From: Chloroflexi bacterium HGW-Chloroflexi-2
GTDB lineage: Bacteria > Chloroflexota > Anaerolineae > Anaerolineales > Anaerolineaceae
Direction: 5' to 3'
Length of the DNA stretch: 64,000 nt
Assembly: GCA_002840735.1 (NCBI GenBank)
Contig: PHBY01000007.1
Location: forward strand, 1 to 64,000
In this document: in pieces, positions 52,240 through 60,369 of the stretch
How positions within the stretch are numbered: the stretch's first letter is position 1
Layout: each line of letters starts with the position of its first letter
Program-made: the position numbers and the translations under genes
Notes under the pieces: model-generated
What the model saw: the letters and a program-made list of their open reading frames with translations, nothing else
Databases searched by the model: none
Told to the model about the DNA's origin: nothing

Positions 52240-52743
52240 ATGGCGTTAAGAGAAGTTGTAACAATACCTGATGAAGTACTCAGAAGAAAAGCTCACAAAG
52301 TAACAAACTTTGATAAAGATTTATCAACGCTGATTGATGATATGTTCGAAACGATGCGTCAAGCTCCCGGAGTTGGACTTGCTGCTCCGCAAATTGATAT
52401 CTCTCAAAGAGTGATTGTTGTTGAGTATGCTGAGGAAGAGGAAGAAAAACCGAAATCATATGCGGTCATCAATCCAGAGATTATAAAAACTTCTACTGAA
52501 ACCGAACTGGGCATTGAAGGATGTCTATCCATTCCCAATCTGGTCGGTGAAGTAGAGCGATTTTCTACTGTTGTTGTTAAAGGGTTTAATAAACAAGGCA
52601 AACCAGTAAAAATCAAATCCTCTGGGTGGTTGGCGAGAATTTTCCAACATGAAATTGACCACCTGGAAGGAATTCTCTTCACAGACAGAGCCACACGCAT
52701 CTGGCAACCTCCGCAGGAGGAAACAGCGGAATTACCTGAATAG
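52240..52743 (+). CDS. def: Peptide deformylase
   Basis: This enzyme removes formyl from N-terminal Met of nascent proteins. All three motifs are present in the 167-residue product: GVGLAAPQ (44-51), EGCLS with metal ligand Cys95, and HEIDH (137-141). It lies 21 bp before recF on the same strand. Confidence 0.96.
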   Translation: MALREVVTIPDEVLRRKAHKVTNFDKDLSTLIDDMFETMRQAPGVGLAAPQIDISQRVIVVEYAEEEEEKPKSYAVINPEIIKTSTETELGIEGCLSIPNLVGEVERFSTVVVKGFNKQGKPVKIKSSGWLARIFQHEIDHLEGILFTDRATRIWQPPQEETAELPE

Positions 52744-52764
52744 GGTTACGCTTCACTCCAGTAC

Positions 52765-53940
52765 ATGTATCTTACCCACCTATCGTTAACCAATTTTCGC
52801 TCCTTTAGCCGCCTGGACATGGATATGCCCCGGCGGATTCTTTTGCTGGAAGGAGATAACGCCCAGGGAAAAACCAGCCTTTTGGAAGCAGTCTATTTCT
52901 TTTCAACATTTACTTCCATTCAATCCAGTAATGATCGACAGGTGATCAGTTTCTTAGCACTTGAAGAGACACTGCCTGTCTGCAGAATGGTTGCAGATTT
53001 TTCTCGCAGTGGAAACAACCATCAAATTGAAGTCCGATTAATCCTGGAACAAAATGGGTCACAAAATGGACTGCGATTCCGTAAAGAAATACTGGTAGAT
53101 GGCATAAAACGCTCAGCCCATCAAGCAGTCGGATTGTTCAATGCTGTTATCTTCCTGCCGTACATGACACGCATCATCGAAGGAGGACCAGAAGAGAGAA
53201 GGAGATATCTCAATCTGGCGTTGGCTCAGGTGGTTCCTGGATATGCAAAAGCTCTCAGTGAATACATGCAAACTCTCAATCAGAGAAATGCATTATTGAA
53301 ACAAATCGCTGAACGCAACACGGATATTTCCCAATTGAATTATTGGGATGATCTGTTGGCAGAGAAAGGGTCATTTATCCACTTTTCCCGTTCAAAAGCA
53401 ATTTCCGAAATTGAATTGTTAGCCAATCAAATTCACCGCACATTAACCAATGACCAGGAAATCTTGCAATTTTCATATCAACCTGCATTATTTGAAGAAA
53501 ATAGTTCTGCAAAATTAATTGAAACATTTCAGAATACTGCTCAAATCAAAGATTATTTCCTGGAAACCTTGAAGAAAAAACAGCGCGAAGAAATCTTGCG
53601 AGGTGTCACAACCATCGGCCCACATCGGGATGAACTACGATTTCTAGTCAATCAAATTGATTTGGGAAATTATGGTTCACGTGGCCAAATCCGGACTACG
53701 ATGCTGGCGTTAAAACTGGGTGAATTAGAATTTATGAAGAATCGCACCGATGAAAAACCAGTGCTTCTATTGGATGAAACCCTGGCTGAATTGGATCATA
53801 AACGCAGGGAACAATTGTTACAGGCGATTTCGGAAGGTGACCAGACCATTCTTACGACGACGGACCAAAAATTATTCTCTCCTGATTTCACCAAACATTC
53901 CACGATCTGGCATATCCAACAGGGAGTGATCAGAACCTGA
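52765..53940 (+). CDS. recF: DNA replication/repair protein RecF
   Basis: RecF is an SMC-like ATPase that loads RecA at single-strand gaps with RecO and RecR. The 391-residue protein opens MYLTHLSLTNFRSF, has Walker A GDNAQGKTSLLE, the family stretch GPEERRRYLNLALAQ, the signature-like GSRGQIRTTMLALKLGE, and Walker B PVLLLDETLAELDHKR. Placement next to def rather than dnaA/dnaN is unusual for many bacteria. No defect is visible. Confidence 0.95.
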   Translation: MYLTHLSLTNFRSFSRLDMDMPRRILLLEGDNAQGKTSLLEAVYFFSTFTSIQSSNDRQVISFLALEETLPVCRMVADFSRSGNNHQIEVRLILEQNGSQNGLRFRKEILVDGIKRSAHQAVGLFNAVIFLPYMTRIIEGGPEERRRYLNLALAQVVPGYAKALSEYMQTLNQRNALLKQIAERNTDISQLNYWDDLLAEKGSFIHFSRSKAISEIELLANQIHRTLTNDQEILQFSYQPALFEENSSAKLIETFQNTAQIKDYFLETLKKKQREEILRGVTTIGPHRDELRFLVNQIDLGNYGSRGQIRTTMLALKLGELEFMKNRTDEKPVLLLDETLAELDHKRREQLLQAISEGDQTILTTTDQKLFSPDFTKHSTIWHIQQGVIRT

Positions 53941-53948
53941 TTTCGGAT

Positions 53949-54662
53949 TTAGATTAAAGGCTGCTTGGCAGGAATCCCGGGACGTCTGGGATATAATTTC
54001 GGTGTCCTGGCATTTTTATCGATGATGACAAGGTAGCGTTCTTCCACCACCCCGGGTATCGTCACCGGTAATAATTGCCGCAAAGTCCCCCCTAAAATAT
54101 GAATCGCTTTTGTAGCTTTATGGGATTCCGCAGGTCCGCTCTCCCCTTTTTGAGCAATAACACCACCTCCCAATCTAGCCAATGGCAGTAAAAACTCAAC
54201 CAGCACCGGTAAGTTTGCAACGGCTCTTGCCACTGCCCATTCAAATTTTTCACGATATTTTGGGTTTTGACCCAGAACCTCAGCCCGATCCTGAATAATA
54301 TTTACATGCTCAAGATTGAGAATGTCAACAATATGTTGACAGAATTTTGTTTTTTTCCCAACAGATTCGACCAAGGTTAATTGCATGGTAGGAAAAATGA
54401 TTTTCAGGGGAATCCCAGGAAAACCAGCTCCGGAACCCACATCGATTAAACTCTTGGGTCGATTATCCCCCCAGGCGAGCATGCAGGTTAATGAATCCAG
54501 AAAGTGCTTATTGCGGATCTGTTCAATATCACGTATAGCAGTCAGGTTAAATTTTTCGTTCCAGGTCATTAATTCCTGTTCATAAAGGTGAAAAGAATCC
54601 ACCTGCGTACCACTTAAACGAACATTCAAAAGTTGTTGGGCATCCTGAACAAATCGATCCAT
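53949..54662 (-). CDS. rsmG: 16S rRNA (guanine527-N7)-methyltransferase RsmG
   Basis: RsmG methylates G527 of 16S rRNA with SAM. The family motifs WNEKFNLTAIRD, DSLTCML, SLIDVGSGAGFPGIPLKI and WAVARAVANLPVL are all seen. I prefer the ATG at 54662 (MDRFVQDAQQLL); the frame reaches 54671. It follows the PHP gene on the same strand with almost no gap and converges on recF 8 bp away. Confidence 0.95.
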   Translation of the reverse strand: MDRFVQDAQQLLNVRLSGTQVDSFHLYEQELMTWNEKFNLTAIRDIEQIRNKHFLDSLTCMLAWGDNRPKSLIDVGSGAGFPGIPLKIIFPTMQLTLVESVGKKTKFCQHIVDILNLEHVNIIQDRAEVLGQNPKYREKFEWAVARAVANLPVLVEFLLPLARLGGGVIAQKGESGPAESHKATKAIHILGGTLRQLLPVTIPGVVEERYLVIIDKNARTPKLYPRRPGIPAKQPLI

Positions 54663-54670
54663 GGAAATCA

Positions 54671-55342
54671 TTATATCGAGAACTTATCTTTACCAAACAA
54701 TTTTTTAGCAATTTTTGCTGAAGTGGAGCTGATTCTTATCAAAGGAGAAGAAGATTTCTTTAAGTATTCTGGTTCCAGAAAAGATTGTTTCATTGACTCA
54801 GAATCTGTAAATGGAGGTACCAATTGAGTTGCCCGTCCAACTTCCACTAACGTATGCGCATCCGATCCAATGGTTCCCTTCAAATTATTCGCCCGCGCAT
54901 ATTCTTTCGCCTCTTCATTGATGGTTGATATGAATGAGCGCGCATTAAAAATTTCAATGGCGTCTACCAAAGGTGTAATTTCTATTAAATCTACCAATTC
55001 CCACCCATGTCGTAGACGATCAAAAGGATGAGAAACGCTGATGAAAGCATTCTGATCACGTAAATGCTTGATCGCTTCCAGAGGTTTCAGTCCCTTTGGT
55101 ATTTCTTCTTTCACAAAAAAAGCTAACAACTCCCCTCTGGTGGTTAAAATCTCTTCCCCAACAATGATCAACTCAGGATCAAGGGTTTTCGCATACAAAG
55201 CGCCCGCGATCGTATTGTGATCTGTGATCACCAATCTGTCCAAACCTCGTTTTCTGGCAATCTTGATTAGATCTTTTACTTTCACGAGACTGTCAGGGGA
55301 GGCAGCAGTATGGCAATGAAGTTCAATTTTCCACTTTTGCAT
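54671..55342 (-). CDS. PHP-domain phosphoesterase
   Basis: The 223-residue protein is a stand-alone PHP metal-dependent phosphoesterase, like the TrpH/YciV family. Metal ligands are visible in ELHCHTAASPDS, VITDHNTIAGA, GEEIL, ISVSHPFDR and GTIGSDAHT. Relatives hydrolyse short oligonucleotides or 3',5'-bisphosphonucleotides. The role here is unspecified. Its start overlaps the end of the YbhN-like gene by 20 bp, so the two are probably co-translated. Confidence 0.88.
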   Translation of the reverse strand: MQKWKIELHCHTAASPDSLVKVKDLIKIARKRGLDRLVITDHNTIAGALYAKTLDPELIIVGEEILTTRGELLAFFVKEEIPKGLKPLEAIKHLRDQNAFISVSHPFDRLRHGWELVDLIEITPLVDAIEIFNARSFISTINEEAKEYARANNLKGTIGSDAHTLVEVGRATQLVPPFTDSESMKQSFLEPEYLKKSSSPLIRISSTSAKIAKKLFGKDKFSI

Positions 55343-56318
55343 ATTGTTTTTCCTTAAATCCCAGTAACTCCAGGGAGAATATCCAGGTTAATAATCCCAG
55401 TGTAATTCCAAACCACAAGGTCGCCAGCCGAATGATCAAGGTTGCAAATGTAGCATTGGTGGAGTTCATTCCCACCAGTAAGGTAAGCATGCCTGCTATA
55501 GATACTTCTGCAGCGCCTAACCCACCTGGTAAAGTGGATACAGCCGCAATAACTGTCGAGAACGCAAGTATAAAAATTGCATTAGCAAAGGTTTCCTGGT
55601 TGGCAGGTAAACCCAAAACAGTCAATAAATAATAAAAGCCAATGCCCTCAAAAAGCCAGGAAATCGTTCCTAAACTAACTGCCAGAATGGTCGCTCCTGG
55701 ACGAAAGACAATAAAACTACCTTCATAGAATTCAAATAAATGAGGTGAAAACTTTTTTATGATCGGAATTTTTTTTGTCAGGTTTAGAAACCAATATGCT
55801 ATCGGTTTGATTTGAGAAATTATGATCAATCCGACCAAGAAAACCAGGACCAATAGAAATGCATATGAATATTGTGGATACGCAATAACGCCAAAAGTGG
55901 AAAGCAACAGAACTGCCAATCCATCACTGATACGTTCAGCAACAATAACGGAAACACCACGGGAAACAGGTATCCCCGTCATATCTTTCAACCAGACACC
56001 TTTTAACACTTCTCCAGCTTTGCCAGGTGTCATTGCCAGCGGAAAACCAGCAACAAATAACCTCAAGCTCTGCAAAATTGGAAAATCACCCACTCCAATT
56101 TGTTTAAGATAAAAATGCCACTTAACAAACCTCAGAATGTAATTAATCAGGGTGAAGCCCATCATGATCGGCAATACCTGCCAGGGAAATTCTCTGGCAA
56201 GATACAAGATTTGCTGAATATCACCCACAAAAGTTAGAACAATTAACACCAGGAATCCTAACAATAACCAGGGCAACATTTTCTTTAAGATTGTGTGTGA
56301 GGAAAATGAATTCTCCAT
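55323..56318 (-). CDS. YbhN/UPF0104-family membrane protein (lysylphosphatidylglycerol synthase TM-like)
   Basis: The polytopic protein of about 331 residues has seven or more predicted helices, beginning KKMLPWLLLGFLVLIVLTFV. Family motifs are ILRFVKWHFYLKQIG, GFPLAMTPGKAGEVLKGVWL and STLPGGLGAAEVSIAGML. Relatives are flippase-like domains that move lipid substrates. I prefer the ATG at 56318 because the longer open frame runs through the deoB terminator at 56380-56405. No attached synthetase domain is present. Confidence 0.87.
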   Translation of the reverse strand: MENSFSSHTILKKMLPWLLLGFLVLIVLTFVGDIQQILYLAREFPWQVLPIMMGFTLINYILRFVKWHFYLKQIGVGDFPILQSLRLFVAGFPLAMTPGKAGEVLKGVWLKDMTGIPVSRGVSVIVAERISDGLAVLLLSTFGVIAYPQYSYAFLLVLVFLVGLIIISQIKPIAYWFLNLTKKIPIIKKFSPHLFEFYEGSFIVFRPGATILAVSLGTISWLFEGIGFYYLLTVLGLPANQETFANAIFILAFSTVIAAVSTLPGGLGAAEVSIAGMLTLLVGMNSTNATFATLIIRLATLWFGITLGLLTWIFSLELLGFKEKQYAKVEN

Positions 56319-56379
56319 TGGTTGAATTATACTTTGATTATGTACGAGACGAATGAAGTAATCAATCCAAGCGGATATG

Positions 56380-56405
56380 AAAAAGGCGCTATTCAGCGCC
56401 ATTTT
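56380..56405 (-). terminator. Terminator downstream of deoB
   Basis: GGCGCT and AGCGCC pair around ATTC. On the minus strand the stem is followed by TTTTTC, and on the plus strand by ATTTTTT, so it may work in both directions. It lies directly after the deoB stop. Confidence 0.85.
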
Positions 56406-57584
56406 TTACAGAATTTTATCCAAAAAACTTGTACCAATTTGTGGAGGTTCGAGTGAAAATATTTCTGCAATGGTCGCGCCAACATCTGCATAGGACCTTC
56501 GAATTCCGAGGTTCACATTTGATTTGATTTTATTTCCAAACACGAGTAATGGACTGAATTCTCGTGAATGATCCGTACTTTCTGTGGTGGGATCCACCCC
56601 ATGGTCAGAAACAATCATCACGACATCATCTGTCTTTAAATGCCCCAAAATTTTTGGGATAAAACCATCAAACGCTTCCAACGCATCTGCATATCCCCGG
56701 GCGTCATTACGATGACCATAAATCTGGTCAAACTCGATCAAATTAGCAAACAATAAGCCTTTGAAATCCGTTTTCATGAAATCAATCGTTGCAAGAATCG
56801 AATCATGATTGTTTGTCGTATGGTTGGTAACACTGATCCCCCGATTACCAAATAAATCATCTATTTTTCCAGTTGCATACACTTCAAATCCAGCTGACAG
56901 TAACTTATCCATCATCGTATCACTCTCTGGATAGCGTGGATAATCATGCCGCCGGCTGGTACGCTGAAATTCACCTGTCCGTTCTCCAATGAATGGTCGC
57001 GCGATAACGCGACCAACTCCAAATTCACCAACCAACATCTTTCTGGAAATCTTACATAATTCATACAGTTTTTCGATGGGGATGATATCTTCATGTGCAG
57101 CAATCTGGAACACAGAATCACCTGAGGTGTAAACGATTGGCTTACCGGTACGCATGTGTTCCTCACCAAATTCCTGGATTATCGCTGTTCCTGATGCCGG
57201 TTTGTTCGCCAATACATCCAATCCTGTCAATTCTTTAAATTTCTGAATAACTGCCGGTGGAAATCCTTCCGGGAAAACTGGAAAAGGTTCCTTCAGATAT
57301 ATGCCCATTAATTCCCAGTGTCCTGTCACAGAATCTTTTCCAGACGAACATGGTGTCAATTTTCCAAATGCACCTCTGGCAGGATCAACAGCTGCAACCC
57401 CTTTCATCGGCGTTATTCTGCCAAATCCAAAAGCTTCAAGGTTTGGCAAATTCAAACCTCCAACAACCTTGGCTGTGTTGGACAAGGAGTTACTCCCTAC
57501 GTCGCCATATTGATCCGCATCAGGTGCTGCACCGGCACCGACACCATCCAGAACAAAGATGATCACTTTTTGAAGATTCATCAT
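56406..57584 (-). CDS. deoB: Phosphopentomutase
   Basis: DeoB interconverts ribose (or deoxyribose) 1- and 5-phosphate in nucleoside catabolism. The 392-residue product begins MMNLQKVIIFVLDGVGAGAA. It contains GKDSVTGHWELMG, YTSGDSVFQIAAHE and metal-site motifs VSDHGVDPTTESTDHSRE. I chose the ATG at 57584, preceded by AAGGAG with 5-base spacing; the longer frame is not supported. It is divergent from the ABC transporter operon. Confidence 0.95.
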   Translation of the reverse strand: MMNLQKVIIFVLDGVGAGAAPDADQYGDVGSNSLSNTAKVVGGLNLPNLEAFGFGRITPMKGVAAVDPARGAFGKLTPCSSGKDSVTGHWELMGIYLKEPFPVFPEGFPPAVIQKFKELTGLDVLANKPASGTAIIQEFGEEHMRTGKPIVYTSGDSVFQIAAHEDIIPIEKLYELCKISRKMLVGEFGVGRVIARPFIGERTGEFQRTSRRHDYPRYPESDTMMDKLLSAGFEVYATGKIDDLFGNRGISVTNHTTNNHDSILATIDFMKTDFKGLLFANLIEFDQIYGHRNDARGYADALEAFDGFIPKILGHLKTDDVVMIVSDHGVDPTTESTDHSREFSPLLVFGNKIKSNVNLGIRRSYADVGATIAEIFSLEPPQIGTSFLDKIL

Positions 57585-57775
57585 TTCGACTCCTTTATCT
57601 GCCATATTTTAAATTGTAACACCCAACCATACAGGCAGATTGTATATAATAAAACGTTAATTTATATTGAAATAATCATTAATAAATGACAAATTGTTCC
57701 TGATTAGATGCTATAATCTATCGTGTAATTTCAGTCCCTTAGATCACACAATAGAAAATTTTTTGGAGGAGAAAA

Positions 57776-58651
57776 ATGAAAAAAATCATTTTTGTATTGA
57801 TGTCAATATTGATGGTAACAAGTTTGGTTTTAAGTGCTTGTTCCCAATCAAAGACAACCGAACCAGCCGTGGATGAACAGGGTTATCCAATGGATCAGGC
57901 TCCTTTCGATCAGGCAGATCAGGGCTATCCTGCTGGCGAAATGCCCCCAGCCGAACAGGTGGATGCAGGCTACCCAGCCCCTATATCAGTTTTCGTTGGT
58001 ACAGATGCAACTTTTCCACCTTTTGAAATGGTTGATGAAACAACAAAAGAATACATAGGCTTTGATATGGATCTAATCAGGGCAATTGCAATTGAAGCTG
58101 GTTTAGATATTGTTATAGAATCTAAACCATTTGATATAGTATTATCAGATTTAGAATTATGCAAAATCGATATGGCAATTGCTGCTATTACAATAACTGA
58201 GGAAAGAAAGACAAAATTCTTATTCAGCGAACCATATGTAGATGCCGGACAAATCATCACAGTTAAGGCTGGCAATACTTCTATCACCGGAAAAGCCGAT
58301 TTGAATGGAAAAATCATTGGAGCACAACTTGGTACTACTGGCGAAATAGAAGCAAAGGCTATTGAAGGGGTTGAATATAAACCATATGACACTTACGACC
58401 TTGCATTCTTAGATTTGATAAATGGACAAATTGACGCAGTAATCGCTGATAATCCTACTGCGCTTGGTTTCATTGAGATGAATCCTGGAAAATTGATGAC
58501 AGTGGGGGAAGTATTTACCAGTGAATTTTATGGTATTGCCATCTGCAAAGATAGGCAAGATTTGCTAGATAAAATAAATCCTGCTTTAAATGCAGTAATT
58601 GAGTCAGGTTATGTTGAAGAACTAGCAGCTAAATATCTTGCAGGACAATAA
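57776..58651 (+). CDS. Polar amino-acid ABC transporter substrate-binding lipoprotein
   Basis: The 291-residue lipoprotein (Cys22 in VLSACSQ) has a linker of about 45 residues with three GYP motifs (36-38, 50-52, 65-67). A periplasmic-binding-protein fold of family 3 follows (FVGTDATFPPFEMVDE, IGFDMDLIRAIA, IAAITITEERKTKFLFSEPY, GAQLGTTGE). It delivers an amino acid such as glutamine or arginine to the permease encoded next. A -10-like TATAAT lies at 57712-57717. GGAGG precedes the ATG. Confidence 0.93.
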   Translation: MKKIIFVLMSILMVTSLVLSACSQSKTTEPAVDEQGYPMDQAPFDQADQGYPAGEMPPAEQVDAGYPAPISVFVGTDATFPPFEMVDETTKEYIGFDMDLIRAIAIEAGLDIVIESKPFDIVLSDLELCKIDMAIAAITITEERKTKFLFSEPYVDAGQIITVKAGNTSITGKADLNGKIIGAQLGTTGEIEAKAIEGVEYKPYDTYDLAFLDLINGQIDAVIADNPTALGFIEMNPGKLMTVGEVFTSEFYGIAICKDRQDLLDKINPALNAVIESGYVEELAAKYLAGQ

Positions 58652-58664
58652 TTCATAACTCAAA

Positions 58665-58694
58665 AAAGCCTGGGATTAAATCCCAGGCTTTTTA
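58665..58694 (+). terminator. Hairpin between binding-protein and permease genes
   Basis: AAAGCCTGGGAT and ATCCCAGGCTTT form a 12-bp stem with a tiny loop, followed by TT. It ends 14 bp before the permease start. It probably causes partial termination or protects the upstream message, so the binding protein exceeds the membrane parts. Confidence 0.85.
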
Positions 58695-58708
58695 ATACGG
58701 AGAGATAG

Positions 58709-59524
58709 ATGGTAAGTTCAATAAACGAAAATAATTCTAAGAATGGAGAAAAGAAAGTCCATAGTTTCTATTTCGACCGCTGGTGGTTACTGTTATTTGG
58801 GGTAATTGCAATTATTGTTTTATTAGTAATTTTCAAACCTGACCCATTCAGGAGAATTATTATCTTTGTTTATGATGGAATTGGGGTAACCATTTTTACA
58901 ACAGTTGTGTCATTTGTCTTAGTTCTTATTTTTGGCTTAGTTGCAGGTCTAGGTAGAATTTCAAAGAATATTATTCTTAATGGTATGGCAACAATCTATG
59001 TTGAATTAGTGAGAGGTATACCATTGCTCGTACAATTAATGTTCTGGTATTTTGCTTTTCCCTCAGTTATTCAAGAGGTTGGAAATGCTTTTGGGATTTC
59101 TAGTTTCGCTACTTATAGAGCAAATCCATTCTTGATGGCTATACTTGGCCTAACTTTTTGTTATTCAGCTTACATGAGTGAAGTGTATCGAGCAGGTATT
59201 CAAAGTATTTCAAAAGGGCAGATGGAAGCTGCACGAAGTTTAGGAATGAATTATTTCCAATCCATGCGCTTTGTTATCCTTCCTCAGGCAATTCGGGTGA
59301 TTCTTCCCCCTGTGGGAAACGAATTTATTACCCTTTTAAAAGATTCATCATTAATAAGTGTTGTCGCGGTAGCGGATATCACCCGGCGTGGACGTGAATT
59401 TATGGCTGCTAACTTCATCCCCATACAAACCTGGGTAATGGTTGCGTTACTTTATCTGGTTTTGACCCTCTTTTCAGCCAGGATTGTGAACTGGATTGAA
59501 CGAAAAACGAAGTTGGAGCGCTAA
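58709..59524 (+). CDS. Polar amino-acid ABC transporter permease
   Basis: The 271-residue membrane protein belongs to the HisM/GlnP-type permease family. It has an opening transmembrane helix (about 26-46), the sequence [39 protein letters not shown], and the coupling EAA loop [22 protein letters not shown]. It ends 2 bp before the ATPase gene. It forms the membrane channel of the transporter whose binding protein is encoded upstream. Confidence 0.93.
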   Translation: MVSSINENNSKNGEKKVHSFYFDRWWLLLFGVIAIIVLLVIFKPDPFRRIIIFVYDGIGVTIFTTVVSFVLVLIFGLVAGLGRISKNIILNGMATIYVELVRGIPLLVQLMFWYFAFPSVIQEVGNAFGISSFATYRANPFLMAILGLTFCYSAYMSEVYRAGIQSISKGQMEAARSLGMNYFQSMRFVILPQAIRVILPPVGNEFITLLKDSSLISVVAVADITRRGREFMAANFIPIQTWVMVALLYLVLTLFSARIVNWIERKTKLER

Positions 59525-59526
59525 AG

Positions 59527-60258
59527 ATGGAACCCATTATTCATATTGATCAAATACACAAATATTTTGGACATGTTCATGCCTTGCGTGGCGTCAGCCT
59601 GGATATCTACAAAGGAGAAGTCGTTGTTGTAATTGGTCCATCCGGGTCAGGTAAATCAACCCTTTTACGTTGCATCAATCGATTGGAAGAATTTGATCAA
59701 GGTCAAATCGTTGTGGATGGAATTACACTCGATTCGGCTGAGAATATCAACGCTGTGCGGACAGAAGTGGGTATGGTTTTTCAACAGTTCAACCTCTTTC
59801 CACACCTCAGTGTTTTGGAAAATGTGACCCTGGCGCAAACCGTCGTAAGGAAACGCAATCCTACCGAAGCAAAAAAAACTGGCATGCAATTATTGGAAAA
59901 AGTTGGTATTCCGGAAAAAGCACATGTCTATCCACTGCAGTTGTCCGGTGGACAACAACAGCGTGTCGCCATTGCACGTGCCTTAGCCATGAATCCAAAA
60001 ATTATGTTATTTGACGAACCAACCAGCGCTCTTGATCCTGAAATGATTCAAGAGGTGCTGGATGTCATGTTGGCATTGGCAAGAGAAGGAATGACAATGG
60101 TAGTTGTTTCTCATGAAATGGGTTTTGCAAGAGCTGCTGCCAACCGTGCAATCCTGATGGATGAAGGCCAAATTATTGAAGAAGCGCCACCGAATGTATT
60201 GTTCACAAATCCAACCAATGAACGCACCAAGCTATTCCTCAGCAAAGTGTTGTTATAA
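59527..60258 (+). CDS. Polar amino-acid ABC transporter ATP-binding protein
   Basis: This is a 243-residue GlnQ/HisP-type ATPase with Walker [10 protein letters not shown] (37-45), the Q-loop at Q86-Q87, signature [14 protein letters not shown] (139-152), and Walker [13 protein letters not shown] (D163, E164). His195 follows in VVSHEMGF. It energises import by the preceding permease. It is the last gene of the three-gene operon. Confidence 0.95.
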   Translation: MEPIIHIDQIHKYFGHVHALRGVSLDIYKGEVVVVIGPSGSGKSTLLRCINRLEEFDQGQIVVDGITLDSAENINAVRTEVGMVFQQFNLFPHLSVLENVTLAQTVVRKRNPTEAKKTGMQLLEKVGIPEKAHVYPLQLSGGQQQRVAIARALAMNPKIMLFDEPTSALDPEMIQEVLDVMLALAREGMTMVVVSHEMGFARAAANRAILMDEGQIIEEAPPNVLFTNPTNERTKLFLSKVLL

Positions 60259-60369
60259 AGAGCAGTTTTGTACGTCCTTGATTGTCTGTCAAAAAAAATC
60301 TCTGATCCCTGTTCTTCTTTAGAATTGGATACTGTATAATCGTTTTATCAGAATTTTTTTAGAGGTTGT